Notes: generated by a model not told the origin, from the sequence alone. A stretch of 64,000 bases of DNA from an uncultured Bacteroides sp. (GCF_963678425.1 NZ_OY782853.1:462152-526151), one strand, 5' to 3'; positions 52,645-62,689 are shown, numbered from the stretch's first letter. Made by a program: numbers and translations.

Positions 52645-53907
52645 ATGGAATTAAAAAGAGTTGTAGTAACAGGTCTTGGTGCTCTTACTCCTATAGGCAA
52701 CACTGTTCCCGAGTTTTGGGGAAATTTGATCAACGGTGTGAGCGGAGCAGGACCTATTACTCATTTTGATACGTCACTGTTTAAAACTAAATTCGCTTGC
52801 GAAGTAAAGAATTTCAATGTTACCGAATACATTGATCGCAAGGATGCAAGAAAGATGGACCATTACACGCAGTATGCAGTTGCTGTAGCTAAACAAGCCG
52901 TAACGGATTCCGAACTTGATCTTGAGAAAGAAGATTTAAACAGAATAGGTGTAATCTTTGGTGCTGGAATTGGTGGTATTCAAACTTTTGAAGAAGAAGT
53001 AAAGAACTATGCAATCAATAAAGAGAACGGCCCAAAGTTCAATCCTTTCTTTATCCCTAAAATGATTTCGGATATTGCAGCCGGACAGATCTCCATCATG
53101 TATGGTTTTCACGGTCCGAACTTTGCAACGGTATCGGCTTGCGCAACCTCTTCAAATGCTATAGCTGATGCATTTAACTATATCCGATTGAATAAAGCAA
53201 ATGTTATTGTAACCGGTGGTTCTGAAGCAGCTATTACTGAAGCTGGAGTAGGCGGTTTTAATGCAATGCATGCTTTATCTACACGAAACGAAGATGCAAC
53301 CAGAGCTTCTCGTCCATTCAGTGCTAGCCGCGATGGATTCATTATGGGCGAAGGTGGCGGATGTATCATTTTAGAAGAACTGGAACACGCCAAAGCACGT
53401 GGAGCCAAAATATACGCTGAGATTGTAGGAACTGGTCTTTCTGCAGACGCATATCACTTAACAGCTTCACACCCGGAAGGTTTGGGAGCTAAGCTCGTGA
53501 TGAAAAATGCCCTTGAGGATGCAGAAATGAAACCGGAAGAAATTGATTATATCAATGTTCACGGAACTTCAACTCCTGTAGGAGACCTTTCCGAAGTAAA
53601 AGCAATTAAAGAAGTATTTGGTGAACATGCTTATAAGCTGAATATAAGTTCCACTAAGTCTATGACCGGTCACCTTCTTGGAGCAGCCGGTGCTGTAGAA
53701 GCAATTGCAAGTATTCTTGCTATAAAAAATGGAATCGTTCCTCCTACCATCAACCATGAAGAAGGAGACAATGACGAGAACATTGATTATAACCTGAATT
53801 TTACCTTCAACAAGGCGCAAAAGCGTGAAGTTAATGTAGCACTCTCTAATACCTTTGGTTTTGGTGGACACAATGCATGCGTTATCTTTAAAAAATACAG
53901 CGAATAA
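52645..53907 (+). CDS. fabF: 3-oxoacyl-ACP synthase II FabF
   Basis: Condensing enzyme that extends acyl-ACP with malonyl-ACP. The 420-residue thiolase-fold protein has the catalytic Cys in VSACATSSNAIADA (near 165), the His of HGTSTPVGD (near 305) and the His of SMTGHLLGAAGAVEA (near 340). Its length is standard for FabF. It follows acpP by 15 bp and precedes rnc, a gene order common in Bacteroidota. No anomalies seen. Confidence 0.97.
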   Translation: MELKRVVVTGLGALTPIGNTVPEFWGNLINGVSGAGPITHFDTSLFKTKFACEVKNFNVTEYIDRKDARKMDHYTQYAVAVAKQAVTDSELDLEKEDLNRIGVIFGAGIGGIQTFEEEVKNYAINKENGPKFNPFFIPKMISDIAAGQISIMYGFHGPNFATVSACATSSNAIADAFNYIRLNKANVIVTGGSEAAITEAGVGGFNAMHALSTRNEDATRASRPFSASRDGFIMGEGGGCIILEELEHAKARGAKIYAEIVGTGLSADAYHLTASHPEGLGAKLVMKNALEDAEMKPEEIDYINVHGTSTPVGDLSEVKAIKEVFGEHAYKLNISSTKSMTGHLLGAAGAVEAIASILAIKNGIVPPTINHEEGDNDENIDYNLNFTFNKAQKREVNVALSNTFGFGGHNACVIFKKYSE

Positions 53908-53911
53908 GATC

Positions 53912-54844
53912 GTGTTACACAATAAAATAGATAGAATAAGGCTCTTATTCCGCAAGGATAAAGAGTCTTATTCTTGTTTCTATTCTATTCTTGGATTCTA
54001 CCCACATAACATTCAAATCTACAATCAGGCTTTACTTCATAAATCATCTTCTGTAAAGTCCGACAAAGGTCGTCCGCTCAACAACGAACGTCTGGAATTC
54101 CTAGGAGATGCCATCCTCGATGCCATCGTTGCTGACATTGTATACAAGAAATTTTCGGGAAAAAGAGAAGGTTTCCTAACTAACACCCGTTCTAAAATAG
54201 TTCAGCGTGAAACACTTAACAAGCTTGCCGTTGAGATAGGGCTTGATAAACTGATTAAATATTCAACCCGTACCTCCTCTCACAACAGTTACATGTGCGG
54301 TAATGCATTTGAGGCATTAGTGGGAGCCATTTACCTTGACCGGGGGTATGACGCCTGCAAGTACTTCATGGAAATAAAAATCATGAAACGCTTCATTGAT
54401 CTGGATAAAATAGCTCGTAAGGAAGTAAACTTCAAGTCAAAGCTTATTGAATGGACTCAAAAGAATAGAGTTACAGTTTCTTTCGACTTAATTGAACAGT
54501 TCCTTGACAAGGAGGCAAACCCAATCTTTCAGTCGGAAATATTTATTGAAGGTCTTTCTGCCGGCACAGGAATTGGCTATTCCAAAAAAGAATCACAGCA
54601 GAATGCAGCCAAAATGGCTCTAAAAAAGATTCAGACTACTCCTAATTTCCTGCAGGAAGTATTTGACGCAGCAGCCAAAAAGAAAGAAAAAGCGACAATT
54701 ACTGCTGAGCAAGAAAGCACTGATACTGATGAAGCTATTGAAACCACTATCCCTGAAACAAATACAATCGAAACAGATTCAACAGAAACAGTTGTTATTG
54801 AGCCCGAAGATGGTGAATTAGACTATGAGACTAACCAATTGTAG
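53912..54844 (+). CDS. rnc: Ribonuclease III with acidic C-terminal tail, GTG start
   Basis: Double-strand-specific endoribonuclease for rRNA and mRNA processing. The 310-residue form starts at a GTG (53912), 5 bp after the fabF stop; the frame extends 19 codons into fabF, but the next in-frame start after the fabF stop gives a sensible N-terminus. The signature NERLEFLGDAILDAIVADIV (near 55-75) and GNAFEALVGAIYLD provide the catalytic acidic residues. A dsRNA-binding domain follows (KSKLIEWTQ to KMALKKIQ). About 70 residues of acidic Thr/Glu-rich tail (TDTDEAIETTIPETNTIETD) extend beyond, longer than in E. coli. The tail's role is unknown. Confidence 0.9.
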   Translation: MLHNKIDRIRLLFRKDKESYSCFYSILGFYPHNIQIYNQALLHKSSSVKSDKGRPLNNERLEFLGDAILDAIVADIVYKKFSGKREGFLTNTRSKIVQRETLNKLAVEIGLDKLIKYSTRTSSHNSYMCGNAFEALVGAIYLDRGYDACKYFMEIKIMKRFIDLDKIARKEVNFKSKLIEWTQKNRVTVSFDLIEQFLDKEANPIFQSEIFIEGLSAGTGIGYSKKESQQNAAKMALKKIQTTPNFLQEVFDAAAKKKEKATITAEQESTDTDEAIETTIPETNTIETDSTETVVIEPEDGELDYETNQL

Positions 54845-54858
54845 TTATTGAGAATTTT

Positions 54859-55869
54859 TTAGCCGAAGCAAACCCCCATTCTTCTTCCCTGAACAACAAG
54901 ATCATGATCTTCCGTAACAACTTTTAATTTTCCTGCAACCTCACTTAAAGGAATGGAGGATATTTCATTGCCTTGTAACGCCACCATTCGTCCAAAATTT
55001 CCATCTGCAATCAGTTCAGTAGCATGTCCGCCCATACGGGTTGAAAGGTTCCTGTCAAAAGGAGTAGGTGAACCGCCACGTTGAATATATCCCAGTACGG
55101 TCTGTCGGGTTTCAATTCCGGTTTCATGTTCAATTTCCTGAGCAATATATTCGGCAGCGCTCTTTCCTTCTACAGTTCTGATGCCCTCAGCTACCACAAC
55201 AATCGAATATGGTTTTCCTTTTTTCAGGCGATTCATTATTGTCTCTCCAATATTCTTTATATCATACTCTATCTCAGGAATCAGGATTACATCTCCTCCT
55301 CCAGCCATGCCCGAATGAAGAGCAATCCACCCCGCCTTGTGACCCATCACTTCAATGACCATCACCCGCTTATGGGAACTTGCGGTAGAATGAAGACGAT
55401 CAATGGCATCAGTAGCAATACTTACAGCAGAATCAAAACCAAACGAGAAATCGGTACCCCAAATATCATTATCAATGGTCTTAGGCACAGACACAACATT
55501 CAATCCCATCAGCGCCATCTTAGCAGCCGTTTTTTGAGTACCATTACCACCGATACAGACCACACAATCAAGCCCAAGTTGATGAATGTTCTGCTCCATG
55601 ATTGCAGGTTTATTTATTTCTGGTGAAACACCTTTTTTCTTAAATGGCTTTTCTCTGGAAGTGCCCAATATTGTTCCTCCCTGGTTTAGCAGCCCCGACG
55701 TTGACTTCTCAGTAAAGATCTCTACATCATTTGTCAGAAGTCCCTGAAAACCGCTATGTATACCGACTACTTCCATGCCATAATAATTCATTGCCGTCTT
55801 GCAAACCCCTCTTATGGTTGCATTAATTCCCGGGCAATCTCCTCCAGAAGTCAATATACCTATTCTCAT
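54859..55869 (-). CDS. pfkA: 6-phosphofructokinase (group III-like PFK)
   Basis: Phosphorylates fructose-6-phosphate in glycolysis. The 336-residue protein has TSGGDCPGINATIRG, IGGNGTQKTA and VPKTIDNDIWGTDFSFGFD. The residue equivalent to E. coli Gly104 is glycine (ATP-type), but the site equivalent to 124 is Lys (PKTIDND, PPi-type), a mix known in group III enzymes, and the first Asp of GGDG is Asn. ATP is the likelier phosphoryl donor, but this is inferred. It is convergent with rnc (14 bp apart), and divergent from the GH3-type gene. Confidence 0.88.
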   Translation of the reverse strand: MRIGILTSGGDCPGINATIRGVCKTAMNYYGMEVVGIHSGFQGLLTNDVEIFTEKSTSGLLNQGGTILGTSREKPFKKKGVSPEINKPAIMEQNIHQLGLDCVVCIGGNGTQKTAAKMALMGLNVVSVPKTIDNDIWGTDFSFGFDSAVSIATDAIDRLHSTASSHKRVMVIEVMGHKAGWIALHSGMAGGGDVILIPEIEYDIKNIGETIMNRLKKGKPYSIVVVAEGIRTVEGKSAAEYIAQEIEHETGIETRQTVLGYIQRGGSPTPFDRNLSTRMGGHATELIADGNFGRMVALQGNEISSIPLSEVAGKLKVVTEDHDLVVQGRRMGVCFG

Positions 55870-55981
55870 ATCTTAAAATATTTTAGTCATAAATCTGAGC
55901 GTAAAGATAGAAAAAAATAGAAGCAATATTGAAAAGAACAAAAAAAATAACATTGAGTGAAGTAATATTAAGAAATAAAGT

Positions 55982-55989
55982 TATTTTTG
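55982..55989 (+). promoter_or_regulatory. Candidate -7 element for the GH3-type gene
   Basis: TATTTTTG is a perfect TAnnTTTG, about 32 nt before the ATG at 56021. No clear -33 TTTG at the usual distance. Motif match only. Confidence 0.42.
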
Positions 55990-56020
55990 CATAACATTTA
56001 GTAATCTGATCGAATTAAGA

Positions 56021-57529
56021 ATGAACAGTACAAAACTGATTAGTAAATTATTCCTTCCTCGACTTAAAGAGCTCGCTTTATACGACACAGCTGCAGAATC
56101 CATACAAGAACAAGTATTCAACAGGCTTATTCTCCAGGCTGTTCATACAGAATGGGGGAAAAAATATGACTATAATAGCATTAAAAGTTATGAGGAATTT
56201 AAAAAAAGAGTGCCAATACAATCATATGATGATATTAAGCCGTACGTTGAGAGATTACGTATGGGAGAACAGAACTTGATCTGGCCTTCCAGGATTCAAT
56301 GGTTTGCAAAATCATCCGGGACTACAAACGACAAGAGTAAGTTCCTGCCGGTTAGTAAAGAGGCTTTAAAAGATATTCATTACCGTGGCGGAAAAGATTG
56401 CATTACCCTATACTTTCAAATGAATCCTGAAAGTCGGTTCTTTTCCGGTAAAGGGCTAATTTTAGGAGGGAGTCATAGCCCTAACCTAGATTCAAAACAC
56501 AGTCTGGTAGGCGACTTATCAGCAATCTTAATTCAAAATATCAATCCTTTAGTCAACCTGGTCCGTGTTCCTGGCAAAAAGGTAGCATTAATGAGCGAGT
56601 GGGATTGCAAGATTGAAAAGATTGCCCAGGAAACTATCCATCAGAATGTCACTAACCTATCGGGAGTTCCTTCCTGGTTTCTGGTACTGATTAAACGGGT
56701 TCTGGAAATTACAGGCAAGCAAACGCTGGAAGAAGTATGGCCCAACCTGGAGGTCTTTTTCCATGGAGGTGTTAGTTTTGCACCCTACCGTGAGCAATAC
56801 AAACAACTCATTAAATCAGAAAAGATGCATTATGTTGAGACCTACAATGCATCAGAAGGGTTCTTCGGCATTCAAAACGATCTTTCAGATCCTGCCATGA
56901 TGCTTATGATTGACTATGGAATCTTTTATGAATTTATCAGCATGGATGAGCTCTGCAAAGAAAACCCGGAAGCCTGTTGCCTTGCCGATGTAGAGCTAAA
57001 CAAGAATTATGCAATGGTTATCAGCACTTCCTGTGGCTTATGGCGCTACATGATTGGAGATACTATTAAATTCACCTCTAAGAATCCATATAAATTTGTA
57101 ATAACAGGCAGAACAAAGCATTTTATTAATGCTTTCGGTGAGGAGCTAATCATTGACAATGCCGAAAAAGGGCTGGCCAAGGCCTGTAATGCGACGGGGG
57201 CACAAGTAAATGAATATTCGGCCGCTCCGGTTTTTATGGACAAGAATGCCAAATGTCGCCATCAGTGGCTGATCGAATTTGCAAAAATGCCGGATTCAAT
57301 TGATCATTTTGCTGCCATATTAGATGCTTCTCTCAAAGAATTAAACTCTGATTACGAAGCTAAACGCTTCAAAGACATTGCTCTTCAACCATTGGAAGTG
57401 ATCGTTGCCCGCAAAGGACTGTTTCACGATTGGCTGAAAGAAAAAGGAAAATTGGGCGGTCAGCATAAGGTGCCACGACTAAGTAACACCAGAGAACATT
57501 TTGAAAAAATGATTCTCTTAAATAAGTAA
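56021..57529 (+). CDS. GH3-family acyl-adenylate/amidosynthetase-like protein
   Basis: A 502-residue protein of the GH3 auxin-responsive family, an adenylate-forming enzyme group. Visible blocks are FAKSSGTTNDKSKFLPVS (P-loop-like nucleotide site near 93-110), YNASEGFFGIQ (near 275), VISTSCGLWRYMIGDTIKF and the FGEELIIDNAEKGL stretch. Plant members join amino acids to acyl acids; bacterial members have no settled role. It is alone between pfkA and a bidirectional terminator. Start at 56021 follows AT-rich sequence with GAATTAAGA. Confidence 0.85.
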   Translation: MNSTKLISKLFLPRLKELALYDTAAESIQEQVFNRLILQAVHTEWGKKYDYNSIKSYEEFKKRVPIQSYDDIKPYVERLRMGEQNLIWPSRIQWFAKSSGTTNDKSKFLPVSKEALKDIHYRGGKDCITLYFQMNPESRFFSGKGLILGGSHSPNLDSKHSLVGDLSAILIQNINPLVNLVRVPGKKVALMSEWDCKIEKIAQETIHQNVTNLSGVPSWFLVLIKRVLEITGKQTLEEVWPNLEVFFHGGVSFAPYREQYKQLIKSEKMHYVETYNASEGFFGIQNDLSDPAMMLMIDYGIFYEFISMDELCKENPEACCLADVELNKNYAMVISTSCGLWRYMIGDTIKFTSKNPYKFVITGRTKHFINAFGEELIIDNAEKGLAKACNATGAQVNEYSAAPVFMDKNAKCRHQWLIEFAKMPDSIDHFAAILDASLKELNSDYEAKRFKDIALQPLEVIVARKGLFHDWLKEKGKLGGQHKVPRLSNTREHFEKMILLNK

Positions 57530-57558
57530 AAATTCATCTCCCAGAACTTGAATAAACT

Positions 57559-57594
57559 GAAAGCCCCGACTCTTAGGTAAGAGCCGGGGCTTTC
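57559..57594. terminator. Bidirectional terminator between GH3-type and FKBP genes
   Basis: A strong GC-rich stem GAAAGCCCCG-A-CTCTT / AAGAG-C-CGGGGCTTTC (16 bp, one mismatch) with a 4-nt loop AGGT, with A and T runs on the two flanks. It separates two convergent genes. Confidence 0.85.
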
Positions 57595-57616
57595 AATCAA
57601 ATTTTTGTATCTGAGA

Positions 57617-58198
57617 TCAATTTGATTTATGACTCCAGTAATTGACCAGATTTATATCAAATATTAATGTGGAATAACCCAGGATTGCTCCACTGCCTGC
57701 ACTTCCATAAGCCAGTTGATAAGGTATATAAACCACCCAGCGCTCTCCTTTTTTCATCTTTTGAAGCACTTCTGTCCAGCCTGTAATTATTTGATATTTA
57801 GTATCACTAGTAAAAACCGGATATTTAACTGGAACATCCAAGTTAGCATCAGGGTTTGCTCCTTGAAAATTCTGATCGAACACTTCTCCATTAATCAATT
57901 TCCCTCTATAGTAGACCTGTATGGTATCTGTAAACAAAGGCGCACTTCCCTGCACTTCATATCCAGCTACCTTTTCTGCATAAATCTTAAGTTTTGAATT
58001 ACTCATCGGAGTAACTACAAACAAGTTAGGATTTGATTTACTATCTATAACATTTTGCAGAGAATCAAGAAATGTCTGGTTACGTTGCTGCCAGTTATCG
58101 TATTGACTAACTGCTGTTGACTCGTTACAAGAAGTAAAAGACAACAGCATCATCAGCAATAATACTGGAAGTAAAACTATTTTTTTATTCATATTCAT
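57617..58198 (-). CDS. FKBP-type peptidyl-prolyl isomerase lipoprotein
   Basis: A 193-residue lipoprotein (signal peptide with lipobox SFTSC near 24). The C-terminal FKBP domain (about 80-190) carries VYYRGKLINGEVFDQNF, ITGWTEVLQKMKKGERWVVY and IPYQLAYGSAG, with active-site-type aromatic and hydrophobic residues. It probably assists folding of outer-membrane or periplasmic proteins. The start could be either of two ATGs (58198 or 58192). It lies 4 bp after the glyS stop, so the two are likely cotranscribed. Confidence 0.85.
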   Translation of the reverse strand: MNMNKKIVLLPVLLLMMLLSFTSCNESTAVSQYDNWQQRNQTFLDSLQNVIDSKSNPNLFVVTPMSNSKLKIYAEKVAGYEVQGSAPLFTDTIQVYYRGKLINGEVFDQNFQGANPDANLDVPVKYPVFTSDTKYQIITGWTEVLQKMKKGERWVVYIPYQLAYGSAGSGAILGYSTLIFDINLVNYWSHKSN

Positions 58199-58202
58199 GA
58201 TT

Positions 58203-59744
58203 TTAAATCAATGCCTTCAACAGACTAGTGATACTAACCTTATCAGCTATTATATTATTTAATTCAGAAATAGCCACACGTTCTTGTTGCATTGTATCAC
58301 GATGACGTATAGTCACGCAATTATCTTCAAGGGTTTGATGGTCTACTGTGACACAGTAAGGAGTTCCGATAGCATCCTGACGACGGTAACGTTTCCCAAT
58401 TGAGTCCTTTTCATCGTATTGGCAATTGAAATGGAACTTCAATTCATTGATAATTTCACGTGCCTTTTCTGGCAGTCCATCTTTCTTTACCAATGGTAAC
58501 ACAGCCAGTTTAATTGGAGCAAGGGCAGCAGGTAATTTAAGTACTACGCGTGTTTCACCACCTTCCAGTGTTTCTTCACAGTAAGAAGAACACATTACGC
58601 TAAGAAACATACGGTCTACCCCGATAGAAGTTTCAATTACAAACGGAGTGTAAGATTCATTCAGTTCCGGATCAAAATATTTAATATTCTTTCCTGAGAA
58701 TTTTTCGTGTTGGCTTAAGTCAAAGTTTGTACGAGAGTGAATACCTTCTACCTCTTTAAATCCGAATGGCATTTCGAACTCTATATCTGTAGCTGCATTT
58801 GCATAATGAGCCAATTTATCATGATCATGGAAGCGATATTTAGTATCGCCTAATCCAAGGGCTTTGTGCCATTTCAAGCGTTGTTCTTTCCAAGTCTTAA
58901 ACCAATTAAGTTCCTCACCCGGACGAACAAAGAACTGCATCTCCATCTGCTCAAACTCACGCATACGGAAAATGAACTGGCGAGCTACAATTTCATTACG
59001 AAAAGCTTTACCAATCTGAGCAATACCAAAAGGTATTTTCATACGACCGGTCTTTTGTACATTCAGGTAATTAACAAAGATTCCCTGAGCAGTTTCCGGA
59101 CGAAGATAAATCTTCGATGCACCTTCACTGGTAGATCCCATTTCTGTAGAAAACATCAGATTGAATTGGCGAACTTCCGTCCAGTTCTTTGTTCCTGAAA
59201 TAGGGCAAACAATCTCTTCATCAATAATGATCTGACGAAGTTCTTCCAGATTATTATCATTCAAAGCCTTGGCAAATCGGGTGTGCAAAGCATCACGTTT
59301 TTCCTGATGACCAATTACACGTGGATTCGTAGATTTATATTGAGCTTCATCAAATGATTCACCAAATTTCTTGCGTGCTTTTTCTACTTCTTTATTTATC
59401 TTTTCATCATACTTAGCAAGCTGATCTTCAATCAACACATCCGCACGATAGCGTTTTTTAGAATCTTTGTTATCAATCAATGGGTCATTGAAAGCATCCA
59501 CGTGACCAGAAGCTTTCCAAATCGTAGGGTGCATAAAAATGGCAGAATCAATACCAACAATATTCTCGTGCAGCAACACCATGCTGTCCCACCAATATTT
59601 CTTGATATTATTTTTCAGCTCTACTCCCATCTGACCGTAGTCATACACTGCTCCAAGTCCATCATAAATATCGCTTGAAGGAAACACATAACCATACTCT
59701 TTACAGTGTGATACTATTTTCTTAAAAACATCTTCTTGTGCCAT
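58203..59744 (-). CDS. glyS: Glycine-tRNA ligase (alpha2, eukaryotic/archaeal type)
   Basis: Charges tRNA-Gly. A 513-residue class II synthetase with motif 2 FRNEIVARQFIFRMREFEQM (near 260), motif 3 GVDRMFLS (near 380) and a C-terminal anticodon-binding domain (KLAVLPLVKKDGLPEKA). This is the single-chain dimeric form rather than the alpha2-beta2 bacterial form. The gene symbol follows common usage; the E. coli glyS gene encodes only the beta chain. Divergent from the topoisomerase IV gene. Confidence 0.93.
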   Translation of the reverse strand: MAQEDVFKKIVSHCKEYGYVFPSSDIYDGLGAVYDYGQMGVELKNNIKKYWWDSMVLLHENIVGIDSAIFMHPTIWKASGHVDAFNDPLIDNKDSKKRYRADVLIEDQLAKYDEKINKEVEKARKKFGESFDEAQYKSTNPRVIGHQEKRDALHTRFAKALNDNNLEELRQIIIDEEIVCPISGTKNWTEVRQFNLMFSTEMGSTSEGASKIYLRPETAQGIFVNYLNVQKTGRMKIPFGIAQIGKAFRNEIVARQFIFRMREFEQMEMQFFVRPGEELNWFKTWKEQRLKWHKALGLGDTKYRFHDHDKLAHYANAATDIEFEMPFGFKEVEGIHSRTNFDLSQHEKFSGKNIKYFDPELNESYTPFVIETSIGVDRMFLSVMCSSYCEETLEGGETRVVLKLPAALAPIKLAVLPLVKKDGLPEKAREIINELKFHFNCQYDEKDSIGKRYRRQDAIGTPYCVTVDHQTLEDNCVTIRHRDTMQQERVAISELNNIIADKVSITSLLKALI

Positions 59745-59818
59745 ATCTTTTGTTTTATTTGTTAACTCACTCTATAGAAATAAAATGCAAAGTAAGTGAT
59801 TTTTTTCAATAATATTCG

Positions 59819-59826
59819 TATTTTTG
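59819..59826 (+). promoter_or_regulatory. Candidate -7 element for topoisomerase IV subunit A
   Basis: TATTTTTG is a perfect TAnnTTTG, 80 nt before the ATG at 59906. No good -33 element at the usual spacing. Motif match only. Confidence 0.38.
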
Positions 59827-59905
59827 TCTGCACATCATCATTAATAGGTGTAAAAAACATAATTTGTTGTTAAAACGACACAGAAAAAAGGGAAACAGAA
59901 TATTT

Positions 59906-62635
59906 ATGGACAACGACAAGATAGATAACAAAGATTTGAACGATGAAGAGATACCTTCTTCCGGAGAAAATATCACGGAAGGAGGAAATGCCGCAGAAGA
60001 AGAATTAGAAGACAACAATAAACATTCGGATTACAAACCAGTTGATGCCCAGGATGAAAACGTAAAGCATCAACTGTCTGGTATGTATCAAAACTGGTTT
60101 CTGGATTACGCTTCTTATGTTATTCTGGAACGTGCTGTGCCCCATATTAACGACGGATTAAAACCTGTTCAAAGACGAATCCTTCACTCAATGAAACGGT
60201 TGGATGACGGAAGATATAACAAAGTTGCAAACATTGTGGGTCATACCATGCAGTTTCACCCTCACGGTGATGCCTCCATTGGCGACGCGCTTGTTCAGCT
60301 GGGACAAAAGGATTTATTAATAGATTGCCAGGGAAACTGGGGAAACATACTTACTGGTGACGGTGCAGCGGCTCCCCGTTATATTGAAGCACGCCTTTCC
60401 AAATTTGCTCTGGACGTGGTATTTAACCCCAAAACCACTGAATGGAAACAATCTTACGACGGGCGAAACAAAGAACCAATAACCCTTCCGGTAAAGTTCC
60501 CGCTTCTTTTAGCTCAGGGAGTGGAAGGTATTGCTGTAGGACTTTCTTCCAAGATATTGCCGCATAACTTTAATGAGCTGTGTGATGCTTCTGTATCCTA
60601 TCTGCACGGAGAAGATTTTAAACTTTATCCCGACTTCCAGACAGGAGGCTCCATTGATGTATCCAGATACAATGACGGAGAACGTGGAGGAGCGGTAAAA
60701 ATACGATCAAAGATTAATAAAATAGACAACAAAACTCTTGCTATCACGGAGATTCCTTACGGTAAAAACACTACATCGGTGATTGAATCTATTTTAAGAG
60801 CTGTTGATAAGGGGAAAATTAAGATTCGGAAAGTTGACGATAATACTTCCTCTCAGGTAGAAATTCTTGTTCACCTGGCTCCGGGGGTATCTTCAGATAA
60901 AACAATTGACGCACTTTATGCCTTTACAGATTGTGAAATCAGCGTTTCGCCCAACTGTTGTATAATAGATGAGCAAAAGCCTCACTTTCTAAAGGTTAGT
61001 GACGTACTGAAAAAGTCTGTAGATAATACACTAAGCTTACTGCGACAGGAATTGTTGATCCACAAAGGTGAGTTACTGGAAAATCTGCAATATTCTTCTT
61101 TGGAGAAGATATTTATTGAAGAACGAATTTACAAGGACAAAGAGTTTGAACAGGCAAAATCAATGGATGAAGCTTGTGAACATATTGACAGCAGACTTAC
61201 TCCTTTTTATCCAATCCTAATACGCGAAGTAACTAAAGAGGATATTCTTAAGTTAATGGAGATTAAGATGGGACGTATCCTTAAGTTCAACTCCGATAAA
61301 GCTGAAGAACTGATTGCCAGAATGAAAAGTGAGATCGAGGAGATTGACAAGCATTTGGCAAACATTGTGGAATACACCGTTGATTGGTACACCATGCTGA
61401 AAAATAAATACGGTAAGAACTTTCCCCGTTTGACCGAACTTCGCAATTTTGACACAATTGTAGCAGCCAAAGTGGTGGAAGCAAACGAGAAACTATATAT
61501 TAACCGGGAAGAAGGATTTATCGGAACTTCACTGAAAAAAGATGAATATGTTGCCAACTGCTCGGATATTGATGATGTGATTATCTTCTATCGCGACGGT
61601 AAATACAAAATTGTCCGTGTGGCTGACAAGATGTTTGTAGGCAAAAACGTTCTTTATGTGAATATTTTCAAGAAGAATGACAAACGGACCATCTATAATG
61701 CTGTTTACCGGGACGGGAAAGAGGGTTTCCATTATATCAAACGATTCAACATAACCGCTATGACTCGCGACCGTGAGTACGATGTTACACAAGGAACGCC
61801 GGGTTCACGCATCGTTTATTTCACTGCAAATCCAAACGGTGAGGCCGAAGTGATAAAAGTAACATTAAAACCTAACCCACGTATCCGAAGAATCATCTTC
61901 GAAAAGGACTTTAGTGAAATCGCAATCAAAGGACGTCAGTCCATGGGGAATATCCTGACAAAGAACGATGTGCATAAGGTTGGACTGAAACAAAAAGGAG
62001 GTTCCACACTGGGTGGACGAAAAGTGTGGTTCGACCGTGACGTGTTGCGTCTGAATTATGACGGACGAGGAGAATTTTTGGGAGAATTCCAGAGTGATGA
62101 AACGATTCTTATCGTACTCAATAACGGAGATTTCTACACTTCTAATTTTGACCTCAGTAATCACTATGAGGACAATGTCAGCATCGTAGAGAAGTTCGAT
62201 CCAAACAAAGTATGGTCTGCTGCTCTGTATGATGCCGACCAGCAGAACCTCCCCTATCTGAAACGTTTCTGCTTTGACAGTTCATCCCGCAAACAGAATT
62301 ATCTGGGCGAAAGCAAGGATAGCAAACTAATTCTTCTGAGTGATGAATATTATCCTCGTTTAGAAGTCGTATTTGGGGGCAATGATAGTTTCCGTGACCC
62401 GTTAATTATAGATGTGGAAGAGTTTATCTCTGTCAAAAGTTTCAAGGCCAAAGGTAAACGTATCACAACCTTCACTATTGATACCATAAACGAACTGGAA
62501 CCAATTCGTTTTCCGGAAGCGGCCATTGAAGAGTCCGAAGATGAAGATACGGAATCTGAAAATATGGATCCGGACAAAGACAAAAGTGAAGGCGACATCA
62601 TTGATGAGATAACGGGACAGATGAAATTATTCTGA
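59906..62635 (+). CDS. parC: DNA topoisomerase IV subunit A (ParC/GyrA family)
   Basis: Decatenates and relaxes DNA with ParE. A 909-residue protein with the winged-helix/tower entry RAVPHINDGLKPVQRRILHS (near 60), HPHGDASIGDALVQL, and the nicking tyrosine in AAAPRYIEARL (near 158). The C-terminal part has beta-pinwheel-type repeats (FIGTSLKKDEYVANC, GSTLGGRKVWFDRDV) and a highly acidic end (ESEDEDTESENMDPDKD). An in-frame TTG at 59864 extends it, but the ATG at 59906, preceded by GGGAAACAGA, is preferred. ParC is favoured over GyrA by the weaker pinwheel box motifs; this is not certain. Confidence 0.9.
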   Translation: MDNDKIDNKDLNDEEIPSSGENITEGGNAAEEELEDNNKHSDYKPVDAQDENVKHQLSGMYQNWFLDYASYVILERAVPHINDGLKPVQRRILHSMKRLDDGRYNKVANIVGHTMQFHPHGDASIGDALVQLGQKDLLIDCQGNWGNILTGDGAAAPRYIEARLSKFALDVVFNPKTTEWKQSYDGRNKEPITLPVKFPLLLAQGVEGIAVGLSSKILPHNFNELCDASVSYLHGEDFKLYPDFQTGGSIDVSRYNDGERGGAVKIRSKINKIDNKTLAITEIPYGKNTTSVIESILRAVDKGKIKIRKVDDNTSSQVEILVHLAPGVSSDKTIDALYAFTDCEISVSPNCCIIDEQKPHFLKVSDVLKKSVDNTLSLLRQELLIHKGELLENLQYSSLEKIFIEERIYKDKEFEQAKSMDEACEHIDSRLTPFYPILIREVTKEDILKLMEIKMGRILKFNSDKAEELIARMKSEIEEIDKHLANIVEYTVDWYTMLKNKYGKNFPRLTELRNFDTIVAAKVVEANEKLYINREEGFIGTSLKKDEYVANCSDIDDVIIFYRDGKYKIVRVADKMFVGKNVLYVNIFKKNDKRTIYNAVYRDGKEGFHYIKRFNITAMTRDREYDVTQGTPGSRIVYFTANPNGEAEVIKVTLKPNPRIRRIIFEKDFSEIAIKGRQSMGNILTKNDVHKVGLKQKGGSTLGGRKVWFDRDVLRLNYDGRGEFLGEFQSDETILIVLNNGDFYTSNFDLSNHYEDNVSIVEKFDPNKVWSAALYDADQQNLPYLKRFCFDSSSRKQNYLGESKDSKLILLSDEYYPRLEVVFGGNDSFRDPLIIDVEEFISVKSFKAKGKRITTFTIDTINELEPIRFPEAAIEESEDEDTESENMDPDKDKSEGDIIDEITGQMKLF

Positions 62636-62689
62636 TAAACTTTGTAGATTTCTGCAAGTCCTGCTATGTCTGTTAAATACAAAATAAAA

